A DNA stretch of 13,135 bases from an uncultured Lachnospiraceae bacterium. Its GTDB lineage: Bacteria; Bacillota; Clostridia; Lachnospirales; Lachnospiraceae. Position numbers and translations under genes: made by a program. This document shows, in pieces, positions 6,431 to 13,135 of the stretch. The first letter of the stretch is position 1, and each line of letters starts with the position of its first letter. A model generated the notes under the pieces. That model did no database searches. It was given only the letters and a program-made list of their open reading frames with translations, and was not told the DNA's origin. The DNA lies in the NCBI GenBank assembly GCA_947175305.1, contig CAMWMO010000001.1, forward strand, positions 1 to 13,135. Reading direction: 5' to 3'.

Positions 6431-7415
6431 TGTCGGTGAGAAACAGGCCTTTCTCTTTTGCGCTCACGGCAATGTTTCGCTCCACTTCCTCTCCGCCAAT
6501 ATGTAACAGATTGAGCCCCATGACACACGCGCCCACTACCGGCTCATATTCCGCCATAACGACAGCAGCTTCCGGCTCCCGCTCTTTGATTCTCCCGAGA
6601 ATCTGTCCGACAAGATAATTATCCTTTCCTTTGAACACACTTCCGGCCAACACGATCTTCTCCCGGGCGGGATTCATCCCCATCTTGTTAAATCCCGCAA
6701 AGATATAAGCAACGATCTGTTCGGCAAAAGCATCCGTCATCCGGCACGTCTCCTCATCCCCTTTTCCGGCAAGCTCCAGAATCTGCGGCACAAGAAATTT
6801 TGTTTTCCCGGCAAATTCCGGTTTGGTCATATAGATACGAAGCAATTCATCCACCGTGGGCACCCCGGCATACTCTAAAAACAGCTCCGTCAACAAAGTG
6901 CCTCCGCACAATCCCATTTCCGCATCGAAAACCTTGCGCAAAGCCCTGAGCGCCAGCGCACTGCCGCCCTGCATACTTTCTTCCATATAATCTCCGTAGA
7001 CGAACTGCCGTCCTGTCTCGTCAATGATCGCACCATTCATCCCCGTACCGGCACAGATCAGCATTCCATGAGAGAACCCGGTCACGGTATACAGCATAAT
7101 AAGCGCATCATTGCAGACTGTGATGTCCCCGCATGCCAGCCGTTTTTCCATCTCATCTTTTACAATTTTATCATCTCCCGGAAAGTCCACGCCGGTAATG
7201 CCCGCCACAGTGACCGTGATATCCTCCCGACTGATGCCCGCCTGCTTTTCGGCCTGTTCCACAGCCTCTTCCACGCGGTCCAGCGCCAGAGCGATCCCAT
7301 GTTTCGGATAATAAGCCCCTTTGGCAACTGCCGTCCCGACGATTACTCCGTCTTCGCGCATGACAGCCACAGCCGTCTTCGTACCTCCCTGATCTATCCC
7401 CAGAATATATCTCAT
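6423..7415 (-). CDS. BadF/BadG/BcrA/BcrD-family sugar kinase (probable N-acetylglucosamine/amino-sugar kinase)
   Basis: 330-residue cytoplasmic ASKHA-fold ATPase. The phosphate-1 loop GIDQGGTKTAVAV is at residues 6-18, an acidic residue expected to act as catalytic base is in CNDAL (D103), and the phosphate-2 loop CAGTGMNG is at 121-128. The ExGH and CxCGxxGC zinc motifs of ROK kinases are absent, which separates it from that superfamily branch. Family members phosphorylate GlcNAc, glucosamine or MurNAc at the 6-position. The start is set at 7415, where AGGAGG lies 8 nt upstream; a reading frame 12 codons longer (from 7451) would place this site inside the gene and adds MTSDHSREEEKL before the conserved fold. 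Divergent from a LacI-type regulator and a GH4 gene, which points to glycoside use; it also precedes a peptidoglycan amidase/deacetylase gene on the same strand. The substrate cannot be fixed from sequence. Confidence 0.85.
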   Translation of the reverse strand: MRYILGIDQGGTKTAVAVMREDGVIVGTAVAKGAYYPKHGIALALDRVEEAVEQAEKQAGISREDITVTVAGITGVDFPGDDKIVKDEMEKRLACGDITVCNDALIMLYTVTGFSHGMLICAGTGMNGAIIDETGRQFVYGDYMEESMQGGSALALRALRKVFDAEMGLCGGTLLTELFLEYAGVPTVDELLRIYMTKPEFAGKTKFLVPQILELAGKGDEETCRMTDAFAEQIVAYIFAGFNKMGMNPAREKIVLAGSVFKGKDNYLVGQILGRIKEREPEAAVVMAEYEPVVGACVMGLNLLHIGGEEVERNIAVSAKEKGLFLTDRK

Positions 7416-7458
7416 AAGTTTTTCCTCCTCCCTGCTATGGTCAGATGTCACAGCAAAG

Positions 7459-7474
7459 TGTTTATCGATTTACA
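7459..7474. promoter_or_regulatory. Candidate LacI-family operator, kinase side
   Basis: TGTTTATCGATTTACA is a near-palindrome (12 of 16 positions symmetric, TGT..ATCGAT..ACA). Read on the minus strand it is TGTAAATCGATAAACA, sharing TGTAAA-N5-AAACA with the site at 7595-7610. It sits just downstream of the kinase promoter -10, at about +2 to +17, where a bound repressor would block transcription. Assignment to the adjacent LacI protein is an inference. Confidence 0.55.
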
Positions 7475-7482
7475 TTTTTATC

Positions 7483-7514
7483 ATTATACTATCTCCATTT
7501 GCTTGCTTTGTCAA
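7483..7514 (-). promoter_or_regulatory. Promoter of the sugar kinase gene
   Basis: Minus strand TTGACA (7509-7514) is a perfect -35. At 17-nt spacing the -10 is TAGTAT (7486-7491, 4 of 6). A perfect TATAAT follows 3 nt later (7483-7488) but would need a 20-nt spacer. The exact -10 is uncertain, while the promoter region is clear. The candidate operator at 7459-7474 follows directly. Confidence 0.65.
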
Positions 7515-7561
7515 CTATACAGAGCCCATTTTATATTTTAGAACATTTTCAAAATTAGATA

Positions 7562-7594
7562 TTGACATTTCGACACACAGTGATACACTATAAT
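7562..7594 (+). promoter_or_regulatory. Promoter of the LacI-type regulator / GH4 operon
   Basis: TTGACA (7562-7567) is followed after 16 nt by TACACT (7584-7589) preceded by TG one base upstream, an extended -10. A perfect TATAAT (7589-7594) overlaps it but would need a 21-nt spacer. A small palindrome AGTG-ATA-CACT (7579-7589) covers the -10. The candidate operator at 7595-7610 follows immediately. Confidence 0.6.
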
Positions 7595-7610
7595 TGTAAA
7601 CTTTGAAACA
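7595..7610. promoter_or_regulatory. Candidate LacI-family operator, regulator side
   Basis: TGTAAACTTTGAAACA is identical at 11 of 16 positions (TGTAAA and AAACA ends) to the reverse complement of the kinase-side site at 7459-7474. It starts right after the -10 region of the regulator/GH4 promoter and ends 17 nt before the regulator start, so it would allow autorepression. Its own symmetry is weaker than that of the kinase-side copy. Confidence 0.5.
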
Positions 7611-7626
7611 TCTATGGGGATTTCCT

Positions 7627-8628
7627 ATGGCAACTATATCACAAATTGCAAAAGAGGCTGATGTCTCAAGAACTCTGGTATCCAGAGTTCTCAACAACAA
7701 ACCCGGCGTCAGTCCTGAAAACCGCCGGAAGATTTTAGAGATCATAGAAAAACACCACTACGTTCCAAACGGCCTTGCGCGGGCGCTCGTTCTTCAGAGG
7801 ACGATGACCATCGGCGTCGTCATGGACGACCTGTGCAACGATTTCTTCTTTGACTTGATCGCCGGCCTGCAGGATGCCGGCGAAGAACACGGCTACAATA
7901 TATTGTTCTGCAGCGGCCGCAGGCATATCGATACCAAGATGAAATATGTGGACTACTTTTCACAGGGCCGCACGGACGGCATCATTGCCTACGGCAGCAA
8001 CCGTGCAGATGAGGAGCTTTTCCGCAGTATCGCCGCCAAGTCCGTAAACTGTGTCCTGATCGAAGGCAATCTGGACGACTGTAAAGTCGATAAAATCCGG
8101 CTTGACAATTTCCACGGCGCCTATGTGGCCACAGAGCATTTGATCAAGCAGGGACATCGTAATATCATCCATATTACCAACGACATGAATTATGATGTAT
8201 CCCTGGAGCGGCTGAACGGCTATGTGCAGGCCATGCACGATTACAGGATACCGCTGGGGCCCGACTCCATCCTCTACGGCGACTGTTTTGAGAAAGCCGC
8301 CTACCAGCAGATGAAAAAACTGCTCGCAGAGGGTAAAAAGCCGGATGCCTGCTTTGTGGGCGCCGACAAACCGGCCTTCGGCGTCCTGCGTGCCGCTATG
8401 GAAGCCGGGCTTTCCATTCCGGGGGATCTGGCAGTCATCGGCTTTGACGATGACACACCGGAATCAAGGGATAAGGTTTTCCCCGGACTCTCCACCATGC
8501 GCCAGCCACTCTACGAGATGGGCCGGGCAGGTGTGGAACTGCTGCTTGATGCGATCGAGCATCCCGACAGGGAAGCGAAGACACGGACATTTGAGGCAGA
8601 GCTTATCCTGCGGGATACCTGCCGCTAA
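7627..8628 (+). CDS. LacI/GalR-family transcriptional regulator
   Basis: 333 residues. An N-terminal helix-turn-helix (ATISQIAKEADVSRTLVSRV, residues 2-21, with recognition helix SRTLVSRVLN) is followed by the hinge region HHYVPNGLARALVLQRT (43-59) and a periplasmic-binding-protein-like sensor domain from about 61 (TIGVVMDD), with IGFDDDTPES near the C-terminal end. Proteins of this family bind a sugar or sugar phosphate and release the operator. The start at 7627 is chosen because MATISQIAKEADVS is where family members begin. An upstream in-frame ATG at 7603 would add eight residues and lacks a good ribosome binding site; GGGGA lies 7 nt before 7627. It is divergent from the kinase gene and 34 nt ahead of the GH4 gene, hence it probably controls both. 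Effector unknown, plausibly the GH4 substrate or product. Confidence 0.92.
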   Translation: MATISQIAKEADVSRTLVSRVLNNKPGVSPENRRKILEIIEKHHYVPNGLARALVLQRTMTIGVVMDDLCNDFFFDLIAGLQDAGEEHGYNILFCSGRRHIDTKMKYVDYFSQGRTDGIIAYGSNRADEELFRSIAAKSVNCVLIEGNLDDCKVDKIRLDNFHGAYVATEHLIKQGHRNIIHITNDMNYDVSLERLNGYVQAMHDYRIPLGPDSILYGDCFEKAAYQQMKKLLAEGKKPDACFVGADKPAFGVLRAAMEAGLSIPGDLAVIGFDDDTPESRDKVFPGLSTMRQPLYEMGRAGVELLLDAIEHPDREAKTRTFEAELILRDTCR

Positions 8629-8662
8629 ATACTATATATAACTTATAAGGAGGTAACACATC

Positions 8663-9997
8663 ATGACAGAAAGAGGATTAAAGATTGCCACCATAGGAGG
8701 AGGCTCCAGCTATACGCCTGAACTGATCGAAGGCTTTATCAAACGTATGGAGAGCCTTCCCGTCAAAGATATCTATCTGGTAGATATCGATGCCGGAAGG
8801 GAGAAATTACAGATCGTCACCGACCTCGCCAGACGGATGGCTGCCAAAAGCGGCACCGACTTACAGATACACGCAACCACAGACCGTCGGGAAGCCCTGA
8901 AGGACGCCGACTTCGTCACGACACAGTTTCGTGTGGGATTATTGGACGCCCGCATCCGCGATGAACAGATTCCCCTGCGCTACCAGAGAATCGGGCAGGA
9001 GACTACCGGTGCAGGCGGTTTTGCCAAAGCTCTGCGCTCTGTTCCGGTTATCCTGGATATCTGCCGTGATATGGAAGAATTGTGCCCGAATGCCTGGCTG
9101 ATCAATTTCGCCAACCCCTCCGGTATCCTGACCGAGGCAGTGTTAAATCACACTTCCATTAAGGCTATCGGACTGTGCAACTGCCCCATCAACATGATAA
9201 ATGATATGGCAGAAAAATTTGACTGCCCTGTGGATGATGTCTTCTGCGACTTCGTAGGAATCAATCATCTGGTCTGGGCACAGAGAGTCTTAGTGCGCGG
9301 TCGCGATGTGACTCTGGAAGCGATCGACAAGATCTGCTCCGATTCCTCCAAGGAGATCATGGCTAATATTCCGGAGATCCACTATGATCCTGTTTTCCTA
9401 AAATCTCTGGGAATGGTTCCGGTAAGTTACCTGAAATATTATTATATGCAGCCGGAAATGCTGGCAGAATGTACCCGCGCCGCCAAAGAGGAAGGCTGCC
9501 GGGGCGAAGTGATCAAGAAAGTGGAGAAAGAGCTGTTCGACCTCTACCGCGATCCCGCTCTGGACACCAAGCCCGCACAGCTTGCCTCCCGGGGCGGTGC
9601 ACGTTATTCTGACGCGGCCTGCTCCCTGATCGATTCTATCTACAATAATAAAAAGGACATCCAGACTGTGAATGTCCTAAACCGCGGCACAAACCTGGAT
9701 CTCCCCTATCATGCCGTCATCGAGCGCAACTGCGTCATAGATGCAGACGGAGCGCACCCTATACACATCGGGCATACGCCGCTGAAGATCCGGGGACTCC
9801 TGCAGACTGTAAAAGCCTATGAGCAGCTTACCATCGAAGCAGCCATCACCGGTGACTACGATAAGGCCCTGCAGGCCCTGACCATCCATCCACTGGTCAA
9901 CTCTGCGACTGTGGCCCGCAAAATACTGGATGATATTCTGGCAGAAAACCAGCCTTACTTGGAAACTTTTAAAAACAATTCATTAATTCCCTCATAG
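8663..9997 (+). CDS. GH4 NAD-dependent 6-phospho-beta-glucosidase (CelF/ChbF-like)
   Basis: 444-residue cytoplasmic glycosidase of family GH4, which cleaves 6-phosphorylated disaccharides by an oxidation-elimination-reduction route using NAD+ and a divalent metal. Seen: Rossmann loop IATIGGGSSYTPEL (8-21), DRREALKDADFVTTQFRVG (74-92), QETTGAGG (112-119), the metal-site cysteine in GLCNCP (C172) and histidine in GINH (H202), and the YLKYYY stretch (256-261) that probably carries the catalytic tyrosine. The N-terminal third strongly resembles E. coli ChbF as I recall it, so chitobiose- or cellobiose-type 6-phosphates are candidate substrates. AAGGAGG lies 9 nt before the ATG. It forms an operon with the LacI-type regulator. 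Its last 43 bp overlap, tail to tail, the gene on the other strand. No PTS or ABC transporter is in view, so how the substrate is phosphorylated is open; the divergent kinase may do it. Confidence 0.93.
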   Translation: MTERGLKIATIGGGSSYTPELIEGFIKRMESLPVKDIYLVDIDAGREKLQIVTDLARRMAAKSGTDLQIHATTDRREALKDADFVTTQFRVGLLDARIRDEQIPLRYQRIGQETTGAGGFAKALRSVPVILDICRDMEELCPNAWLINFANPSGILTEAVLNHTSIKAIGLCNCPINMINDMAEKFDCPVDDVFCDFVGINHLVWAQRVLVRGRDVTLEAIDKICSDSSKEIMANIPEIHYDPVFLKSLGMVPVSYLKYYYMQPEMLAECTRAAKEEGCRGEVIKKVEKELFDLYRDPALDTKPAQLASRGGARYSDAACSLIDSIYNNKKDIQTVNVLNRGTNLDLPYHAVIERNCVIDADGAHPIHIGHTPLKIRGLLQTVKAYEQLTIEAAITGDYDKALQALTIHPLVNSATVARKILDDILAENQPYLETFKNNSLIPS

Positions 9998-10785
9998 AAT
10001 CCCAGCGTCACCACAGTCTGGCCACTCCCCATGCCCGTGAAGACATATTTACGGAAATAGGGGGTGGTCTCTAAGAGGGGATTATTCGACTCATAGGGCG
10101 CTGGTGTTCCCAGTCCCATATACTCTGCCCATGCCGCCACCAGAGCATCCGCATCTATATCCTCCCACAGAAGCGGCGTTCTGACATAAAATTCATAGAT
10201 TTTTCCATCATCCGCATCAATATAGGCATCCATCAGACGGTTTTCCTTGTCTGCGTTTTTCTGAGAATTGGAGAGGCTCATTTTCCAGACCGCCACATTA
10301 TTGCGCGGCTCCAGTACATCGATCGCGGAATAGAGTGTGACATCATAGGAAGATACATCGACCTGCCTGACCTGTTCCGGCAGTATCCCCTTCTCCTTTA
10401 ACAGATCGATTCCCTCATTGCAGGTCGCATAGATCTGCTCATCTGTGATCTCCTTACCGGAAGGCCCTCTGCGGTTCACCACAAAGGCATAGGATCCTTC
10501 CAATTCCTGATACATTACTTCTGTATCCTCCGCGTACGCCTGAGTACTCGTCTCGCTCTCCGGAAATGTCTGACTGCTCAGACAGCAGGACAGGATATAG
10601 AGTTTTTCATTACTTTTCAACTGATAGCGGTAACCTTCTCCGGCGCTTTCCACATTCTCCGTATGGGGCCTCTCCAGAATCCCCTGATCCTTATACTGCG
10701 CCAGAGCCTCCGGTCCCCATATGGAAATGATCATCGCAAGCGCCGCCAGTACCAGAAACGCCAGACTATATATCTTACTCTTCAT
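9955..10785 (-). CDS. Membrane-anchored extracytoplasmic protein of unknown family, last gene of the two-component operon
   Basis: 276 residues, not recognised. One hydrophobic segment at about 7-23 (a signal anchor or signal peptide; no lipobox cysteine), the rest soluble and rich in acidic residues. A stretch near 190-200, AYIDADDGKIYEFYV, resembles the end of PepSY-like repeats (an Asp-rich turn with DxxxGKIxxF), but only loosely. Its start overlaps the histidine kinase stop by 11 bp with AGAGGAACTT as ribosome binding site, so the two are translationally coupled. By position it may modulate the sensor from outside the membrane, as YycH/YycI do for WalK; this is analogy only. Its 3' end runs 43 bp into the convergent GH4 gene, leaving no room for a terminator between them. 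Confidence 0.75.
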   Translation of the reverse strand: MKSKIYSLAFLVLAALAMIISIWGPEALAQYKDQGILERPHTENVESAGEGYRYQLKSNEKLYILSCCLSSQTFPESETSTQAYAEDTEVMYQELEGSYAFVVNRRGPSGKEITDEQIYATCNEGIDLLKEKGILPEQVRQVDVSSYDVTLYSAIDVLEPRNNVAVWKMSLSNSQKNADKENRLMDAYIDADDGKIYEFYVRTPLLWEDIDADALVAAWAEYMGLGTPAPYESNNPLLETTPYFRKYVFTGMGSGQTVVTLGFYEGINELFLKVSK

Positions 10786-12193
10786 AAGTTCCTCTATTCT
10801 CTACGGGAAGAACAAAACTGAAACAGGATCCTTCCCCGACTTTACTCTCAATCTGTAACTCGCTTCGATGTATCTTCAGAATCTCCGCACACAATGCAAG
10901 CCCAAGCCCTGCCCCGTTCTTGCTTCTGGCACGGGATTTGTCTACCATATAAAAGGCTTTGACGATCTTATGCTGTTCCGCCTCCGGTATACCGATGCCA
11001 TAGTCTCTCACGGCCATCCGATATCCTTCATCCGCCGACTGCCCCGTCACTTCAATCACTCCGCCCGTCTCCGAAGCCTTGCAGGCATTGTCGATTAAAT
11101 TGACCAGCACTGTCTTGATCAGATTAGCCTCCATCATGACGACAGCCTCTTCATAGGTAAAGCGGATATCCATCTCCTTCTTTTCCGCAAACATTTCCCG
11201 CAGATACGCAAACAGCTCTTTTACCGGAATCTCCTGAAGGTCCGCCTCCTCCTGCTTTGCCACCATGATATCCAGCAGCCGGAAAGACATAGCCTCCAGA
11301 CGCTTCCCTTCTGTATAGATATAGTTGGCCGACATGATGCTCTTTTCCTCATCCATCTTGTGAGACCGCAGCATATCCGCATAGCCTATGATAGCTGTCA
11401 ATGGCGTTTTCAGCTCGTGGGCAAAGGCACCCATAAACGCTTCTCTGGCTTCGATCTCCTCCTCCAGCTTGCTGATATTCTCCTCCAGTGCATTGGCCAT
11501 CCCATTGAAATCATGGGTAAGCTGTCCCAGTTCATCCCGGCTGATCTGTCTGGCACGATACGTATAATCTCCCGCCGCCATTCTCCGTGTAGCCTTGGTC
11601 AGCAACCGTATCGGCTTCGTCAACAGAGAGGCAATGAAGAGCATAATGACCATTCCGGTCAACAGCATAACCCCTGTCACTTTGCGATACAGCGAAAAAC
11701 CCATGGCCCGTTCCATAAACACTTCCGAAACGTTCTTCATCGTCTCCAGATAGAGAATACGATCCAGCGCATTGATGGCCACACAGGTGTGTACATAGTA
11801 GTTATCCTCCACGCAGATCACACGGTATGACTTGGTATGCTGATCCGTCTGTGGCAAAAGTCCTTCATCCACCGTGAATCCATCGCTGGTGTAGAGCACA
11901 TTCTTCTCCTCATCCGCTATCCTTATCAGTCGTCTGCCATTCTCTCCACCGGTCTCCAGTTTTGATGCGATCTCCTCCACTACACTGTCCGGCAGAACAC
12001 TGTATTTGAGTGGCACATTGAGAGCCGCCGTCTCGAAAGCGAAACTGAGGATGCTGCTCTCATCAAGAGCCTGACCGACCTCTCTCTCCAGAGAAGTCTC
12101 AAATACATAGTTTACTAAATAGAAGCCGCCGAATCCCAGCGCCAGTGCCAGCAGGATCATGGTAGACAGCACTAATTTGATTGAAAATTTCAT
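10775..12193 (-). CDS. Sensor histidine kinase (HAMP, HisKA, HATPase_c)
   Basis: 472 residues in the cytoplasmic membrane. First membrane segment at about 7-28, an extracytoplasmic sensor region at about 30-170, second membrane segment at about 172-191, HAMP at about 190-243, and a HisKA dimerisation domain with the phosphoacceptor H259 in FAHELKTPLTAIIGY. The ATPase domain has its N box NLIDNACKA (365-373), G1 DYGIGIP (397-403) and G2 GAGLGLAL (427-434). All catalytic motifs are intact. The start codon overlaps the response regulator stop by 4 bp (ATGA), and the stop overlaps the next gene by 11 bp. It should phosphorylate the OmpR-family regulator encoded just upstream. The signal is unknown. 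Confidence 0.95.
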   Translation of the reverse strand: MKFSIKLVLSTMILLALALGFGGFYLVNYVFETSLEREVGQALDESSILSFAFETAALNVPLKYSVLPDSVVEEIASKLETGGENGRRLIRIADEEKNVLYTSDGFTVDEGLLPQTDQHTKSYRVICVEDNYYVHTCVAINALDRILYLETMKNVSEVFMERAMGFSLYRKVTGVMLLTGMVIMLFIASLLTKPIRLLTKATRRMAAGDYTYRARQISRDELGQLTHDFNGMANALEENISKLEEEIEAREAFMGAFAHELKTPLTAIIGYADMLRSHKMDEEKSIMSANYIYTEGKRLEAMSFRLLDIMVAKQEEADLQEIPVKELFAYLREMFAEKKEMDIRFTYEEAVVMMEANLIKTVLVNLIDNACKASETGGVIEVTGQSADEGYRMAVRDYGIGIPEAEQHKIVKAFYMVDKSRARSKNGAGLGLALCAEILKIHRSELQIESKVGEGSCFSFVLPVENRGTYEE

Positions 12194-12849
12194 TCCTGCA
12201 CCTCTAAACGGTAGCCCACCTTATACACCGCTACCAGATTATGCTCCCAGCCAAGCTTCTTTCTCAGACGCTGCACATGCAGATCAAGCGTACGGCTGTC
12301 CGCGAAATATTCTCCCTCCCACACCTTTTCATACAATGTCTCCCGAAACAGAGCAACATTTTTATTTTTCATAAAAAGGAGCAAAAGGCCAAATTCTTTA
12401 TTCGTCAGCTCCACGGGACGCCCGGCCCTGGTCACCCTGCGCGCGTCTACATCCACTGTCACATCTCCGGCCACAAGCCGCTGATCCGCCTTATTATAGC
12501 GCCTGAGTACCGCTTCCACCCTGGCCACTAACTCCACCACATCGAAAGGCTTCACAATATAATCATCCGCCCCCAGCTTAAGTCCCTTGACCCGATTCTT
12601 GACTTCATGCTTGGCGGTAATAAAGATCACCGGAATCCCCAGCGGCCGTATGTACTCCATCACATCATACCCGTCCGCTCCCGGCAGCATGATATCTAAA
12701 AGGATCAAATCAAATTCTTCGCTCTCTATCAGGTCAATGGCTTTCAGCCCATCCTGTACCGCCGTACAGTGGTAGCCTGCGGAGGAAAGGTTTAAGTCTA
12801 TCAAGTCACAAATCGGCTTTTCATCATCTACGATCAGTATTTTAATCAT
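12190..12849 (-). CDS. OmpR/PhoB-family response regulator
   Basis: 219 residues. Receiver domain 1-115 with the acidic pair DDE (8-10), phosphoacceptor D52 in LLDIMLP, T78 and K100 (IVKPFD). The C-terminal winged-helix DNA-binding domain (about 125-218) contains ELTNKEFGLLLLF, SRTLDLHVQRLRKKLG in the recognition region and VYKVGYRLE in the wing. DNA-binding domains of this class bind direct repeats spaced about 11 bp. The start codon overlaps the end of the preceding reading frame by 8 bp, and GGGGGTGG upstream serves as ribosome binding site. Followed by its cognate kinase with a 4-bp overlap. Targets are unknown. Confidence 0.96.
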   Translation of the reverse strand: MIKILIVDDEKPICDLIDLNLSSAGYHCTAVQDGLKAIDLIESEEFDLILLDIMLPGADGYDVMEYIRPLGIPVIFITAKHEVKNRVKGLKLGADDYIVKPFDVVELVARVEAVLRRYNKADQRLVAGDVTVDVDARRVTRAGRPVELTNKEFGLLLLFMKNKNVALFRETLYEKVWEGEYFADSRTLDLHVQRLRKKLGWEHNLVAVYKVGYRLEVQE

Positions 12850-13135
12850 TTGTCATCTGCCACCCCCAATAGGCCCTTGCTTTCTCCACCAGTATCTCCA
12901 TGGTATCATCATCACTGCATTGGTAAATATCCCGAATCTCCGTATCCGGTAAAAATCCGCCGGTCCGCTGATAATAGATCTGATAATCGGCTTCCACGAT
13001 CAGTTCCCCTGCCTCACCCTCATAACTGTATCTGGCGAGGATTACGATATCTTTCAGACCGTCCCCGTCGATATCCCTGCAGGTGACTCCTTTGAGTGCA
13101 TAGAGATTATCGTATTCTCCCATAGGCTGTAATAC
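12842..13135 (-). CDS. C-terminal part of a DxDGDG (FG-GAP/VCBS-like) protein, 5' end outside window
   Basis: The frame is open to the window edge, giving 97 visible residues. An internal Met at 13121-13123 is probably not the start, because codons upstream stay open (V-L-Q-P-M). The motif CRDIDGDGLKDIVIL is a calcium-binding DxDGDGxxD loop followed by a hydrophobic strand, as in FG-GAP/VCBS-type repeat proteins, which are usually exported. The rest is acidic with an aromatic C-terminal end (ARAYWGW). It is the first visible gene of the operon and overlaps the response regulator gene by 8 bp, so the two are probably translationally coupled. A role as secreted partner of the sensor is an inference from position only. 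Confidence 0.7.
   Translation of the reverse strand, partial: VLQPMGEYDNLYALKGVTCRDIDGDGLKDIVILARYSYEGEAGELIVEADYQIYYQRTGGFLPDTEIRDIYQCSDDDTMEILVEKARAYWGWQMTND

Noticed and set aside
6423..7415. ROK-family kinase
   Set aside because: Lacks the ROK zinc-binding CxCGxxGC and ExGH motifs; the phosphate loops and length fit the BadF/BcrA family better.
1..13135. Defence system, prophage, integrase or toxin-antitoxin module
   Set aside because: Every substantial gene is assigned to metabolism, translation, cell-wall or signalling families, apart from the two unrecognised sensory-operon proteins; nothing resembles nucleases, recombinases, phage structural proteins or toxin pairs.

Overview
The window looks like chromosomal DNA of a low-to-mid GC Bacillota, most likely a Lachnospiraceae-type gut Clostridia. 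This is inferred from the T-box-controlled, eukaryote-like (type 2) isoleucyl-tRNA synthetase, strong AGGAGG-type ribosome binding sites, sigma-A promoters and the gene families present. I could not run any search, so the taxon is an inference.

Layout. (1) 1-4768, minus strand: the 5' end of a glycogen phosphorylase gene (glgP, cut by the window edge) lies downstream of ileS. ileS has a consensus promoter (4739-4768) and a complete T-box leader. In that leader I can place the AUC (Ile) specifier, the antiterminator and the competing intrinsic terminator. A 128-bp element bounded by inverted repeats sits exactly between the T-box terminator and the ileS ribosome binding site. (2) 4799-6259, minus strand: a membrane-anchored two-enzyme protein, an Amidase_3 N-acetylmuramoyl-L-alanine amidase joined to a NodB polysaccharide deacetylase. 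Its upstream region holds six head-to-tail 11-bp units and a perfect 8-bp-arm inverted repeat. (3) 6423-9997: a divergent sugar locus. A BadF/BcrA-type sugar kinase (minus) faces a LacI-family regulator followed by a GH4 NAD-dependent 6-phospho-glycosidase (plus). The two divergent promoters each carry a related 16-bp TGTAAA-N5-AAACA site just downstream of the -10, a probable shared operator. No transporter is visible. (4) 9955-13135, minus strand: a tightly overlapping operon. In transcription order it encodes a protein with a DxDGDG-type repeat (cut by the window edge), an OmpR-family response regulator, a sensor histidine kinase and an unrecognised membrane-anchored extracytoplasmic protein. 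The last gene overlaps the 3' end of the GH4 gene tail to tail by 43 bp.

How the parts may work together. The kinase plus GH4 enzyme fit phosphorylation of an amino sugar or disaccharide followed by cleavage, under LacI-type control. Because the kinase gene directly precedes the amidase/deacetylase gene on the same strand, a link to peptidoglycan or chitin-type amino sugars is possible but unproven. The 11-bp phased repeats resemble the binding geometry of OmpR/PhoB-family regulators. An OmpR-family regulator is encoded in the window, but any connection is a hypothesis. Nothing here is clearly a new defence or mobile system. The most unusual items are the repeat array, the amidase-deacetylase fusion, the element inserted in the T-box leader, and the four-gene sensory operon.
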